NCBI GenBank assembly: GCA_004123355.1
Contig: SCHM01000002.1
Coordinates: forward strand, 3,162,001-3,226,000
Reading direction: 5' to 3'
DNA: 64,000 bases
From: Amphirosellinia nigrospora
Taxonomy: Eukaryota > Ascomycota > Sordariomycetes > Xylariales > Xylariaceae
Positions 1-11,069 of the stretch are shown one piece after another; positions within the stretch are counted from its first letter, which is position 1; each line of letters starts with the position of its first letter. The translations under genes were made by a program, and so were the position numbers. The notes below the pieces were generated by a model, which ran no database searches, had not been told where the DNA came from, and saw nothing but the letters and a program-made list of their open reading frames with translations.

Positions 1-458
1 AGTTTTCTTTTTGACTAAGCGATTTGCAGCCGGGCGTAAACCTCTCTCTATACTTAGTCCCCGATATCTACTAGCTCGACAGCATAGAAGTGTGCAATGG
101 GCGGGTAGATGCAAACACAGCTCGCGTCTGCATATTTATAGATGAGGCTAAGCACCGATGTGCTCTTGGCAATCCCATTCGATGCCAAGACTGCTTTACT
201 AGGTATGTGCTAAGCGCTTGCACAATATACTCACACCTAGGCCGCAGCGTAGGTCAGATCCGTCCCCAGTCCTACCGCAGGAGTCAGATCTTGAGATCAG
301 ATCGAATAGTCCACTTGAGACTGCTGGTGCCGGCCATACATCTATCTCCTCGAAAAACACCAAGCAATCGAGTATATAATAGGCATGGTGGAGCATAACG
401 TGTCGGGCGCAGAGTTTATAGAACGGCGGTATGGTGAACTTGTAGCCGTAGTCATCTC
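1..458. other. intergenic, nothing recognised
   Basis: This stretch lies downstream of the CENP-X gene. The small open frames on both strands show no recognisable domain and no intron signals that join into a gene. I see no RNA gene or repeat. Confidence 0.6.
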
Positions 459-1006
459 TCATAAATCCATCAGGAGTTGCGGCGCAACCTTTTCCAGATC
501 TTCAACCTGTAAGCCATCCCAAGTCAGCACTACTAAGTCGAGACAATATCACCACAGCATCTCCGACTGCTCACCTCTAAAAACCCCTTTCCTTTCTCGA
601 CCGCTGTCCTAGCTATCGCCTCCCGGACAAAGATGTCCATGTACTTCGCGACGGCCTTGTTGGCATCTTTCGAAATGCGCGTCCCATCCTTCTCGAAGAA
701 CTCATGGAGGATTCGAGTGAGGAGCTCGGGCGGTATGGTCTTTTTAGCGTCAATGTCGTCGTCGTCCTCAATTCCCTCTGCTGTACCCGCCTCTCTAACC
801 GTATCCATATTGTCCCTTCTCCGCCGTGGTGGGGAGTCATCATCCGCGAAAGGGTCAATCATACTCTTATCTGAATGACCCGTTGGTAGAGGTTGTGAGA
901 CTTGATTCTGTGACCGTGACGAAACTGTCTTTGGCGCCTTGCTTGTCGATGCGCCGCCGCCCCGAGGACCGCGAGGCGCGCCCGTCGAAGAACGTGGTGG
1001 GGCCAT
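459..1006 (-). CDS. MHF2: CENP-X / MHF2 histone-fold protein
   Basis: Two exons: 1006-575 and 506-459. The intron has GTGAGC at the donor and TTACAG at the acceptor, both in phase 0, giving 159 residues. The first ~80 residues are low-complexity and basic/Pro/Ser-rich. The C-terminal ~75 residues form the CENP-X histone fold: PELLTRILHEFF, then a segment around SKDANKAVAKYMDIFVREA, then the exon-2 tail VEDLEKVAPQLLMDL, which is the family's typical C-terminal helix. CENP-X pairs with CENP-S (MHF1). The dimer works at the inner kinetochore and with FANCM/Fml1 DNA helicase in replication-fork repair. These roles are known for the family, not shown here. The start is the first ATG in frame. Unlike most genes in this window it shows no frame break. 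I am sure of the family. Confidence 0.92.
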
Positions 1007-1684
1007 AGACTAGGTGTGGACTATTTATTCTCTCTGGTAGAAAAGTTCGGAGAGTGAATACGTAACCAGCTGGAACCAGGTAGGTTATGGCGAGCGCGCA
1101 AGTATGTACCTAATGTATGTGCAAGTTGATTAGAATTTGTTGCGCGGAGCGAACAGTCGTGTCCAGCCGCGAAACAAGACAAGTAGGTATTAATAAACTC
1201 CAGCTGGAGCCAGCTGCCGTAGTCTGCTCGCCATATTGGCTGAGAAAATACTAGCAGTTCTTGAGAATAACGGTTGCAGTCACTGATTCTGGGAGGAAGA
1301 CATGTTTTGTAAACCCTTTTTCATTAAGAAATCTATCAGTCGTTGCATGCCCTCTCAATGGTCCAAGTTCAGATAAACGTCGAATCCGGCCGGGAAAAGG
1401 GGAAATGCAATCAGAGAGAATACAGTCAAGGGAATTGCCTAGGCTCTAAATTACAGCGGGAAACCAAATAACGAGGCTCCGCAAAGGAGAATTTCCCTCG
1501 TTTGTCAGACCATGCCGCAAAATCAACGTGTTCCAGAACGCCACAGCAATGTGATGTCGGTCTGTAACCATGCGCCATAGTTTCCATCACAGTCGTTTTA
1601 TCAATCCACCAGCGAATCGACCAGATTTCCCGCCGTCTGCATTACACATCATGTCTCATCAATCTGTTTGATCAATGAGGGAAT
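1007..1684. other. intergenic between CENP-X and the ADP/ATP carrier
   Basis: This holds the promoter of CENP-X (minus strand) and the 3' flank of the carrier gene. Apart from the palindrome at 1201-1216 I see no gene or RNA. Confidence 0.5.
1201..1216. repeat. 16-bp palindrome CAGCTGG-AG-CCAGCTG
   Basis: There are two 7-bp arms with a 2-nt centre, about 195 bp upstream of the CENP-X start. A related half copy (CCAGCTGGAACCAG) sits near 1068-1081. It could be a binding site for a dimeric regulator (CAGCTG is an E-box core) or chance. Confidence 0.4.
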
Positions 1685-2975
1685 TTAACCAGAACCACCC
1701 TTGAAGGCTTGGCCGAACAGGATAACCTGGAGCTGATCGTAGATCGACAGGACACCAGCACCGGCGACACCACGGAGGATGTTGGCACCAGCACCCTTGA
1801 AGAGAGACTTGACGCCTTCCTTGGCAACGATCTGGCGGGCAGCATCGAGAGTGCCGTTGTACTTGACGGCCTCACCGGAGGTCATCATCATACGACGACG
1901 GATGGTGTCAAGAGGGTAAGAGGCGATACCAGCACCAGTGGTGACGCACCAACCGAGAGCGAACGAGGCAAGGAAGTTGTTGGCGAGAGGGCCGACGAGG
2001 ACGACAGGCTTGATCGAGTCGTACATACCGAAGTACAGACCACGGTAGACGATGATACCAGCAACGGAGGGCATGAAACCACGGTACAGACCAGCAATAC
2101 CGTCAGAAGCAAGAGTCTTGCGGTAGACGTCAACGAGGCCGTTGAACTGGCGGTCACCACCACTCTTGGCGTTCTTGGCATCGTTGGCAAGACGTGTACG
2201 GGCGTAATCAAGGGAGTAGACGAAGAGGAGGGAGGTGGCACCAGCAGCCTAGGTATCCGTCAGTTTTGGCTCGAAAAAGGAGAGAATGCTACCGCTACTT
2301 ACACCACCGGAGGCAAGGTTACCAGCCATCCACTTGGCGTAGCCATCCTTGTCCTTCTTGTAACCGAACATAGCCTTGAACTTGTCACGGAAGGCGAAGT
2401 TCAGGGCCTGGGTAGGGAAGTATCGGATAACGTTGGCAGTGTTGCCACGCCATAGCGACATAACACCCTCGTCGGCCGTGGTACGCTTGAAGCACTCCGC
2501 AATGCCGGCATATCTGCGGTCAAGACGACCAGTCTTAAGCATTTCATCCTGTTGGCGACGAATTAGTACATGCTCTGCCATTGGTGCGGTCGTGTTCTTT
2601 CCGCTGTACAATCTCTCCGGAATACACCAGTGCGTACTAAGTATTGCGCACATGGCCACTCGTCGAAGAGCCTGGGAGTGAGGTAGGTACATACCTGGTT
2701 CTGGATCAGGAGCTTGACACGCTCGATGGGAGCGGCAGCAGTCTTCGAGACGGCAGCGGAGACACCACCCATCAGGAAATCGGCCACGAAAGGCTTTAAG
2801 AAACGATGCGTTAGTCGTGACATTCATCTTCTGGCGATGCAATTGGAGGCTTTGGAGTCGTTGGGGTGCGCGTGCGATATTATCGCGCGCATTGCGACAG
2901 CGAGCTGATCGCAGCCTCAACACGGGTATAGACTTACGGGCATCCCAGGACCTTGGGCTTCTCTGTTGAAGACAT
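1685..2975 (-). CDS. aac: mitochondrial ADP/ATP carrier
   Basis: This is the inner-membrane antiporter that exchanges cytosolic ADP for matrix ATP. Four exons: 2975-2938, 2793-2695, 2548-2303 and 2248-1685, all with GT..AG introns in phase 0. The protein has about 316 residues with three mitochondrial-carrier repeats. Visible hallmarks are [10 protein letters not shown] in repeat 1, LDYARTRL in repeat 2 and [11 protein letters not shown] in repeat 3; RRRMMM is the diagnostic signature of ADP/ATP carriers. The tail ends QAFKGGSG. The only defect is in exon 1: the family motif KVLGMP is written CTG-GGA-TGC-CC, one base short near 2943, which puts the start codon out of frame with exon 2. Exons 2-4 are perfectly conserved, so I take this as a sequence error rather than a dead gene. 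An antisense open frame of nearly 250 codons covers the last exon and is only a shadow. Confidence 0.95.
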
Positions 2976-4471
2976 CTTGCTATATGCTGCTCTGACTACC
3001 TGGCAGAAACGATGAGTGAGTGGAGTGGGTGATTGAGGAAAAGTGTTCACAGACGAGTTGAGAGGATTTTTAAAGAAAAAATGGGCTGGAGCAGAAAAGC
3101 TTGCCTACCGTGCATTGGCCAGGTGCTGTGGGCTAGCGGGTCTGGGTGTGCCAGTGGCTATAGCGAATTATTCCGATAGCCAGCCACTATCATCCCTACT
3201 CTGCCCTACATAGGGAAACAGCACCTGGGCACGTTATCCACATCAGATTGATAACACACAGTAAGCGAATCCAATCTCTGCATCTGTATGACCTTCAACT
3301 ATTTCGTCCTTACATATTACTACCTACTACCTATCTGATGCCCCTTCCAAGGTTATTTACAAGTTACTTACCCATTAGGTAGGTATGTGTCTTACTGCCT
3401 ACTGACCAATTAGGCTGTTCACTGCTCAGGTATTTGATGGATGAGTACCGTAGGTAAAGGGCATGGAGGGGCAGAGTGCGTTGTTTTTCAGACCCGCTGC
3501 CTCTCTACGCTACACGTCCCGTCCTGAGCCTATTACCTCGGGAAGGGAACCCTAAACATCGCATGTGGGGATACTTAATCGACTCCGGTCCGGTTTCCTA
3601 TTCATGAATCTCTAGAATTAGGGGTGTACTTCAAGGACTCTGGAGCAAACAAATGACTACCAAATTGTACAAGGAACAATTTATACCTAGATGTGGGTAA
3701 TGTACAGAATGGCAGTTCCTATAGCCCAGATGTGGTACAACAGCCTCTCCAGGCGCAGCCGTAGACCCGTAGCACGGTACCTACGTGTCTAGGAAGGTAT
3801 CTTATTTCGGCTTGGTATTAGAAAATTTTTGCAACAACGAGCCCAGGGCTAGGCAGGTACCTAACATAGGGTAGTCCCCACAGCTAGGCCTAGCGTACTA
3901 GGTAAATTCTATACATTGTATTTATTGCAACGTATCGTTGCATGTGATCTGCCTTAACTTGTCAATTAATGTAACCAGACGCAAGCGTAGGTAATGACAT
4001 TCCTTTGGTGCTCTAATCGGACAAAATAACCCACCTAATACGCAGGCACGAAAGAGGCGGATCATAGCTGAGCTTGTAGAGTTCAGTCAAGTTTATTTTT
4101 ATTTCCAGTGCAGCCTACTAGCTTTCTAGCTATGATTGCCTACGAGCACTGCGATATGTCCTTGAGCAGCCTGGGAAAGGCGTGCCCAAGCGTTTCACCA
4201 TCACCCCGGCAGTATTGGGGACAGGACGGGAAGAATCGCGATTCGCATACAATTCGAGGTGCGACGATTCATGTGTAGAATGCCCAGGGTACTGTATTTC
4301 GACCCTATCTGTCTGATAGCTGTAGTAGCTCGTGACCGTAACCGTCCCATATGCTACGCCGAAGATCACAAGGCCGAATCCATCAAATTACCCATACGAT
4401 CCGTCTCAATCGTCAACTTCTTTTCCGTTGACTAGTGCTGTTCGTCATCGTGGTATCGTAAGGTAGGTGGC
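2976..4471. other. intergenic, TAGGTA/ACCTA-rich
   Basis: This holds the carrier promoter and about 1 kb of non-coding DNA dotted with short ACCTA, TAGGTA and AGGTACCT words, for example around 3325-3400 and 3770-3900. No gene, RNA or element is recognisable. Confidence 0.5.
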
Positions 4472-4983
4472 TTAATCCGAAGCGCCGACGGCTCGGGCTA
4501 TAAAAGGTTAGCACATCTGAGGCCATGCTATGTGTGTTCACGAGGAGCGTACTGTAGATCTTCATCTTGCTGTGGGTCACAACAGGCTTGATCTGGCCCT
4601 TCTCCTCCAGATCCTTCAAGCATTGCCGAGCCAGGGAACCATTGATCTTTAGCCTGTCGACGAGAGTGGCGACTGTGACGAGGCGGTAGGATTGGACATC
4701 CTTGTAAAGCTTCTCCGAGGTGGTCTTGTCGAGCAGGACGGCGTGCTGGGCCTTATCCTTGACTGCAATGGGGACTCATGTTAGTTACGGGTCGTAATCG
4801 AGAAGGCGGTTCGGTCGCGTTCGTGTCCTCGTCGTAATAGACCGCGCCAGGAGATTGCTAGGAAATACATGCCTTTGCCCCTATTCAAATCAAAGTCAGC
4901 TTAGAATTAGAAATCGGTGATGAACTATGACTTACTTAGACCACTTCTTCTTTTGCTTCTTCGCACCAGTCGCAGCGGGCCAT
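4472..4983 (-). CDS. rps25: 40S ribosomal protein eS25
   Basis: Small-subunit ribosomal protein, about 97 residues. Four exons: 4983-4936, an 8-nt microexon at 4880-4873, 4762-4553 and 4497-4472. The exons join to give AATGAKKQKKKWSKGKVKDK, then the winged-helix core with SYRLVTVATLVDRL and NGSLARQCLKDLEEKG, ending KMKIYTRAVGASD. Intron 2 starts with GCATGT rather than GT and ends GCAG, with a CTAAC branch site. No GT alternative keeps the frame. Exon 1 is two bases short of the expected length directly after ATGG (a C run at about 4977-4980), so the ATG is out of frame with the otherwise perfect protein. I read this as a homopolymer error. The CACGTGAC site at 5088-5095 lies about 105 bp upstream. 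Confidence 0.95.
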
Positions 4984-7284
4984 TTTGTCGAATCTGTATG
5001 GTGTTGCTGTAGATGGGTGATGGGTGAATATGGAGGGGCCGAATATGAATTTCGAAGAACGAGGTTTGGTGGGCAAGCAAGTCTATGCACGTGACCGACC
5101 CATCTGTGAGTGGGTCTATTCATTTCTTATGTAATCAGGGCTGCGGCCCCGCAGGCTAGCAATAGGTACCACCTAGCTATGCCCTCCCCCTATTGCGACA
5201 ATAAGCATCTAATCAACCACCAACAAACCTAATCTTGATCATCTTTTCGGTTGTAACAGTAGGTACTTATATAATGCTACTTAATGAAGTGCCCCTCCCA
5301 CGCGGTATTCCGGCACTATCTATTGATATGGTACGTATGCAGATACCTAAATAAGAAATCACTGGATGATCAGAGATGACTGCTGCAACACCTCAATACA
5401 GAAATGTGAACCAACAGCCATAAGCCTTGTTATCGCGCAAGAAGCAAGACACGACCTCCATTGCTTCCTTGTTATTTTTTACGACAGTTCAATTAATCGG
5501 AAATGACCAAGATGGCTTTGCTCGAAGTCGAGTTCTGCTCGCATTGTGTCACCCTGCTTGAATTATTACGTGGTGATGCGAAATGGCTCACCACAGCACG
5601 TACGGTCAACTCTTCCTTTCGTCTAGAACAAGCGTTCTCTGCCAATTTTATGGCATCGTTGCTCTGAAAACTTGAGAAACTCGAGGAGGAAGCTGCATCA
5701 AATCTCATACAGATGTTTCCCTTTGATGAAAGGAGTGAACAAACATGACAGCGCCCTATCACCTATTCATCAGCAGGAAGTAGAAAAGCCGGCGACTTTA
5801 GCTCAAATATACAAGGGTGATATTTGGGAATTTAATCTTAGGACAATATCATAAATGAGCGTGGGTAGACACTTCAACAGTTACTTTCACCACGTATCAT
5901 GTCCTACACGGAAAACAATATTCACTGGCAATGTCAGTCACGCTACAAAACCGAGAGTGGTCTTGAATTCGGCGCGGAAGAGATGCTCCCTTTAAACCTA
6001 CAGGTTTTGATGCCGTTCAGACAATCCCAAGTAAACATATGACACCACATTGCCGAAAATTACAGTATGATGGGATCCCCGCAATTGCCGGTATCACGAA
6101 GCTTATGGCGTTTGTATTTAATGATACACCCATTCTTGGGCTCTGAAAAGTGTCCTTTGGCCTGGATCTGGCTTGGGTAGGGCCCTCGGGTACAGCCAGG
6201 AGCGAAATTGCAAAAAGCATGGGGCTTCTATCATGAACTCGCTTAGGCTACCAAGGGGATCTCTCTTATACTACGGTTTGAAACGCCGCAAGTCCAGCAC
6301 CGAAATTTTAGACTGGCATGTCAAATGAACAGGCGTAGATAGTGCATTGGTAGTCTGATATACTCGGGTTCGTATTCAAGGGCCTGTACGGGTCGTTCCC
6401 CTTGCATCTTTCGACGAGAGATAGAAGTTCAATCCACTATATCAACATGCCTCTGGGTAGTCAGCTGACTTTCGAGGTACAACGCAAACTCCTCGGCGAT
6501 ATTGCGGGCAACTTGGTGATGGAACTAGAATAGAGCCGTTGACATATTTATGTATGTTACTCTAGTCGCATGACCAGCCCCGACATCACAAGATTGAAGT
6601 CTTCCTCATTATGGAAAGTGTTGATGACTTGGAAGGACCAATATTCAAGCGGATAGGCCTCGGTCAAATACGAGGTCAGCAATTCACATTTGACATCAGC
6701 AACCGGATGAGCATATCTCTTCTCCAGTCTACTATGCCTCGATGTACTATAAGGTAAAATTCGTTCTCCCAACTTGAACAATGACTCGGTTGCTCTTTCC
6801 CTTAGCTCCCAATTGCATGCTTGTGTTTGAGGGCAAAGTATCGAGGTAAAGCTTGTTTATAAACCAACGAAATACTGGAGATATATAAGTATACTGAGAA
6901 TATGTACTGTGAATATTGAAGAGCTTGACTGCTACCTCCAGCAAGCATGATTTGTGCGTAGTGTGATCTGCTGAGAGCCTAAATCAAATAACATGCAGCG
7001 GGGTCACACGCCTTCCTGCTGCTAGCCTGCTCTTATACAACATACATTACATTTACAAAGACATTGCTCTCCCCTTAATGTCCAAAAATGTAAAGAGTGG
7101 TTGACTGCATTCGTTCGTGTAGATTGTTTATTAACTGACTCCCAAAGTTGTCCTAATTTGTTGGCCGATCATAATACCGCAGAAAAATATTGTAATTCCG
7201 GTTGCTACCGCATAACCATGAAAAAAGGCCTTCTCAGAGAATGTAAATATAACGATCTCAATGTTACAACAATTAGCAAAAAAG
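4984..7284. other. intergenic, no gene recognised
   Basis: The first 200 bases are the eS25 promoter. The rest, about 2.1 kb, contains only small unrelated open frames with no domain, no plausible intron chain and no RNA gene that I can identify. Confidence 0.5.
5088..5095. promoter_or_regulatory. CACGTGAC site upstream of eS25
   Basis: A palindromic CACGTG core extended to CACGTGAC, about 105 bp upstream of the eS25 start codon. Cbf1-type bHLH factors bind this sequence, and it is frequent in ribosomal-protein promoters of several fungi. The match is seen in the sequence; the function is inferred. Confidence 0.4.
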
Positions 7285-7373
7285 TCTCCTGAGGGTGACT
7301 CGAACACCCGACCTGTGGATTTCTAGCAAATTTCAATTACAGTCCAACGCGCTACCAACTGTGCCATCAGGAG
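7285..7373 (-). tRNA. tRNA-Tyr (GTA) with intron
   Basis: The minus strand folds as a tRNA: a 7-bp acceptor stem (CTCCTGA/TCAGGAG) with discriminator A, the D-loop AGTTGGTA, anticodon loop CTGTAA with anticodon GTA, and a perfect T arm GGGTG-TTCGAGT-CACCC. An intron of about 16 nt follows position 37, where nuclear tRNA-Tyr introns normally lie. The mature length is 73 nt. Two stem positions look imperfect: A12 against C23 in the D stem, and T27 against C43 in the anticodon stem. They may be sequence errors or early decay. The type is clear. Confidence 0.92.
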
Positions 7374-7932
7374 ATTGGTTGTCCTGGTTTGCCAAAACAT
7401 AACATTTCTCAGGCTTACTGTAAGAGATATAGTATCATTTCTAGCGCTAAATCATGATTTAGCTCCAGCACTTTGATCCCTTATGCTCTAGAAGACGTAG
7501 CACGCATGAATGATAAAATGCAATACTGCAACGCTAATAGGATGGTCGTCGCTGTATTCACCCCCCATCGTGGCTCTGCCGCCGTAGAGCGTGCCAATAC
7601 GAAGACGAGCGGAGGATCTCATGGAAGGTAAACTCCCCAAGAACAATGAACCCTACACCTACCATATTATGTAGCAACGACCACAAACGCTTCAAAGCAT
7701 TTAAATTTATCTGTAAGGATAAATGTTTACATGTGCCATATACATATTGCAAAGAATGAATAGAATAAGGATAGAGATCCATGACACGCTCGCTTATGCC
7801 GCACACAGGAAGCGCATAGCGCATATTAATCGAATCACAAGAAAGGAAAATGCTCAGTTTCGCCTGCCTACTTGGTTTTTGCTATGTAAACGAGTCGTGT
7901 ATAAGAAGGGGCGCCGTGGTACAACTCCCAAC
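7374..7932. other. intergenic between tRNA-Tyr and the transcription factor
   Basis: This is the upstream region of the tRNA and the 3' flank of the transcription-factor gene. I see nothing else. Confidence 0.5.
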
Positions 7933-10570
7933 CTAAAAAGGAATCTCCTCACTTGGGCCGTCCAAATGATGAAAATACTGGTCTAGCAAGGCCTAGTTTT
8001 TGTCAGAAGACCCGTCACTGCATTCTATAGATATATTGACAATGAACTCACCCAGTCGACGCTTTCGGAACCGTCAATCATCTGTGACATGGCTCCTGCG
8101 TATTGGAATTCGCGTTCGAACGATAGAGGCATAAATTCGTTTGTGTCCGGACCAACAAGTAAGTAGTCACCATCGTCTTCTGCCACTTTTCTTATATCAA
8201 GTCAAGGGCAAGTGTCGCGGTGTGAGCTTCGGGCGAGTTCGAACTATTCACGGCCCATATATCACGAGAGGTCTGCAGTGCTCGATACTCTCGGCCTCGA
8301 AGTTGTTTGTAGTCTGCTGATTCATCAATTGCCCCACGTGACCTCATGGATACGGAGAGGTCGAGACAGACAACCATGGCCGCTAGAAGAAAATCATGCG
8401 CTGGCAGAGACAGGAACATCCAACGATCCTCGTGTAGTCGGCCCCCTATTTCGCAAGCCTGGTGGATGTCCGCTTGACGATAGAGGAGGTCAAGTGCGGC
8501 CTCGATACAGGCGCGTCGCGAGGGATCGGGCTCCAGACTCTGCCGCTCATAACTTATGTATCGACGGTGGAGAACTATTAGCCCTTTGAGATAGAGCATT
8601 TCTATTGTGCATCTTTCCACGATCAATCCAGAAGGGTCGAGAAAAGAACGATTGATATCTCGACGCCGTAGTGCCTCGGGGAGCCCATTGTATGCTTCTG
8701 TGATTTCGTTGTGAAGTGCTGTAGTTATTTTATACCTTTCATGAGCTGGTACTGTAAGAGACTGGGTATGTGCGACAATATTTTTAAAGATACTCATCAC
8801 GGCGTGTTTGGAAACGGCGTAGCGGACAGCTGTCTGCGCAGAAAGCGGACGTGAGGGCGGTAGCGTCGCCATATCTATATAAAGACTATAGCACCTGAAG
8901 TTAGCATACTCGTACAAACATCAGGTTTAAGCTATCACGGCAGTATTTATCTCGAAAATTGAACGCCGCAGCTCGTTGCTTAGAAGACGTGCAACGGTTG
9001 TTGGAATGGTACTAGTTACTCACTCGGAATTTTCCAAGTTTCTAGGAATATTGGTGTCGCAGAATTGGGAAGGTATCATGCTCGGAAAGCCCATTTCATA
9101 GGACATTAAGGCCTCAGCCTGGACGATGTTGAGCCAAACTCTCCGCCTCATCTCGCCATCAAAGGGAGAAATCCCAGACAAATTGCTTGGGTCGCGGTGA
9201 TAACCCATTCGAAATGCCAATCGAATAATAGTTCTATGGAAAATGAAGTGCAGTCAGCTTCGAAACCTAACTAGTGCAAAATAGCAAGCGAGTTTTCGCT
9301 AGTCTAAATGTGAATATACAAAGCCATTACTCACTACTGCAGTATCAGTATATGTAAATGGGAAGCTAGGAATAAAAACATAACATGCTACTACCCCCAT
9401 TTCGAACCACATGTTAGTGGGGTGGTTATCCTTGCTCAGGAGGGAGCTTAGAAGATGAAGAATGAATGCCTCTAATGCGTACGCATTGGCCGTAGCATAT
9501 TTCCCCAGGACAAGGCATTGTACTGCTCTCTGCTGCAGGATCTGCACGGAAGGGATTGAGCTGTCGGGTGTTCGGTTCATTATTTGGCGCATGGCCACTA
9601 TGACGCTGAGAATAGAGAATAAAAGAGAGACCCAAAGTGGCGATGCTGTAGAAGGCGATTTCCAGAAACCCTCATACTTGAATTGGTTAACAGCAAAGTT
9701 AGTACACAGGTTTCTCTTAGTCAGAACGTACTTCATTTTGGAATTTAGCCGGATGCACAATGCCTTAATGGCGTTCTAGATTAGGCTTTGCTTTGCTTCA
9801 CGCAATCGGTAATTTTTTTTCCTTACCTGAGATGAAGATTTGCGTGCTGAAGTACCCCGAGACTAACTTGTCGCAAATTGGCTGAGGCGGCAAAGAACTT
9901 AGAATCTCGGCAAATGTGGTGTCTGGGATGGAGCCAAAGAGATGGCTGGCGTCTGCTAACACACCACGCCCCAGGTCGCTTGGTGGCGGAGGCTGGTCAG
10001 GCATAACTAAGTGCTCCCGGACTTCCTTGATGTCCTCGAGGATGGACTGCCAATGGCTTGGATCGATATAATTCACTTGGCCATCCCCAGCTTCCTGTAA
10101 ATGGGGTCTCTGGGATAAGTGCGTCGCCCGCTCTGCTATGACTGCTAGAATCTGAATCTAGCTGGGCTGGCTTGTTACTCTGTCCAACAGAGGGCGAAAC
10201 AGTTTCACTACGGTCAAAATCAAGTTCCCTGTCGAGATTTGTCCGAGACCGAATGATGGTATCACCTGATACGAAGGAGGTTACTAGGTTCTCCAGAGTA
10301 TTCAACCTGTCTTGTAAGTTGCGCTGCTTGGATGGCCCAAGATGACCTCGGCTTGCGTTGGCAGCATAGTGACAGAGCGACGACTTGCTGCGTTTAACAC
10401 AACTATCACATGGAAGATTGCGATTGCACTTCAACCTATACATGAATACGTTAGCAAAGTCCACAGTGCAGGAGATGCTGAATAGATCACACCCACTTTC
10501 GAGTTCTGCATGGCTCACATGAGAGAGGTGGTCTGTTCCTTTTCTCTGCCTTTCTAGATGCTATATCCAT
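7933..10570 (-). CDS. Zn2Cys6 fungal transcription factor
   Basis: A nuclear DNA-binding regulator. Exons as I read them: 10570-10497, 10435-9827, 9763-9732, 9676-9395, 9233-9024 and 8894 to about 7933. Exons 1 and 2 join to give the binuclear zinc cluster CEPCRTRKLKC...CDSC...C with the classic Cys spacing 2-6-5-2-8. A linker and a coiled-coil-like LQDRLNTLENLV follow. Next comes the fungal-specific TF domain, with IVHPAKFQNEYEGFW, PLWVSLLFSILS and the diagnostic FRMGYHRDPS. Apparent one-base indels lie at 10103-10106 (G run), 9394-9398 (C run, one too many) and near 8200. Restoring the last lets the C-terminus run past the stop at 8192 towards 7933, possibly through a final small intron. 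It is divergent from the adjacent dehydrogenase, which suggests it regulates that gene. The target pathway is unknown. Confidence 0.9.
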
Positions 10571-11069
10571 ACTTGTGATATATCGTTGATATATCAAGGA
10601 TCGAAATACCACGAGGGAAATATCGGACCTGAGATCATTACGGCTGGAGATTGGATGGTAGCTTATGATTAGAGTGGATGGGCTTACACATACGGTCCTA
10701 TTTCGGTTGTGGTGATCACCTACAGTTACCGGCGACTGACATAGATGTGCTTTTACTGTAGCGCCGCCAGCGGGGCGGGGATATTAACTCCGCTGGCCTA
10801 ATGGCCGGAGTTCAATACATGTCACGTCTATCTCCGCTTAGCGACCAAGCCACGGCTAGGTGAACTTGCCATGATTAACAAGAGAACAGAGGATGGCGCA
10901 AGGAGGTATTAGGTCCGTGACGAGAGGGAGAGATTTTAGGTCTTAAATAATGGGATGGTCGATATAAAATGTGCCATCGAGACGCCCAATGGGTGATTGA
11001 ACCTAATAAGATTGCGCACGCCTTTAACACAAACTTCTATCAAATTTAAGAAACCATCCTTATTTCACA
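10571..11069. promoter_or_regulatory. divergent promoter with inverted repeats
   Basis: This 0.5-kb region separates the start codons of the transcription factor and the dehydrogenase. It contains TGATATAT-N5-ATATATCA at 10576-10596, GCCAGCGG-N16-CCGCTGGC at 10766-10797, and the overlapping CTCCG-N13-CGGAG at 10788-10810. Zn2Cys6 dimers commonly bind paired CGG triplets, so the last two are candidate sites for the factor encoded next door. The repeats are visible directly; the binding is inference. Confidence 0.5.

Noticed and set aside
1709-2455. Plus-strand open frame of 248 codons
   Set aside because: It lies antisense over exons of the ADP/ATP carrier, which is far better supported; GC-rich codon bias creates such shadows.
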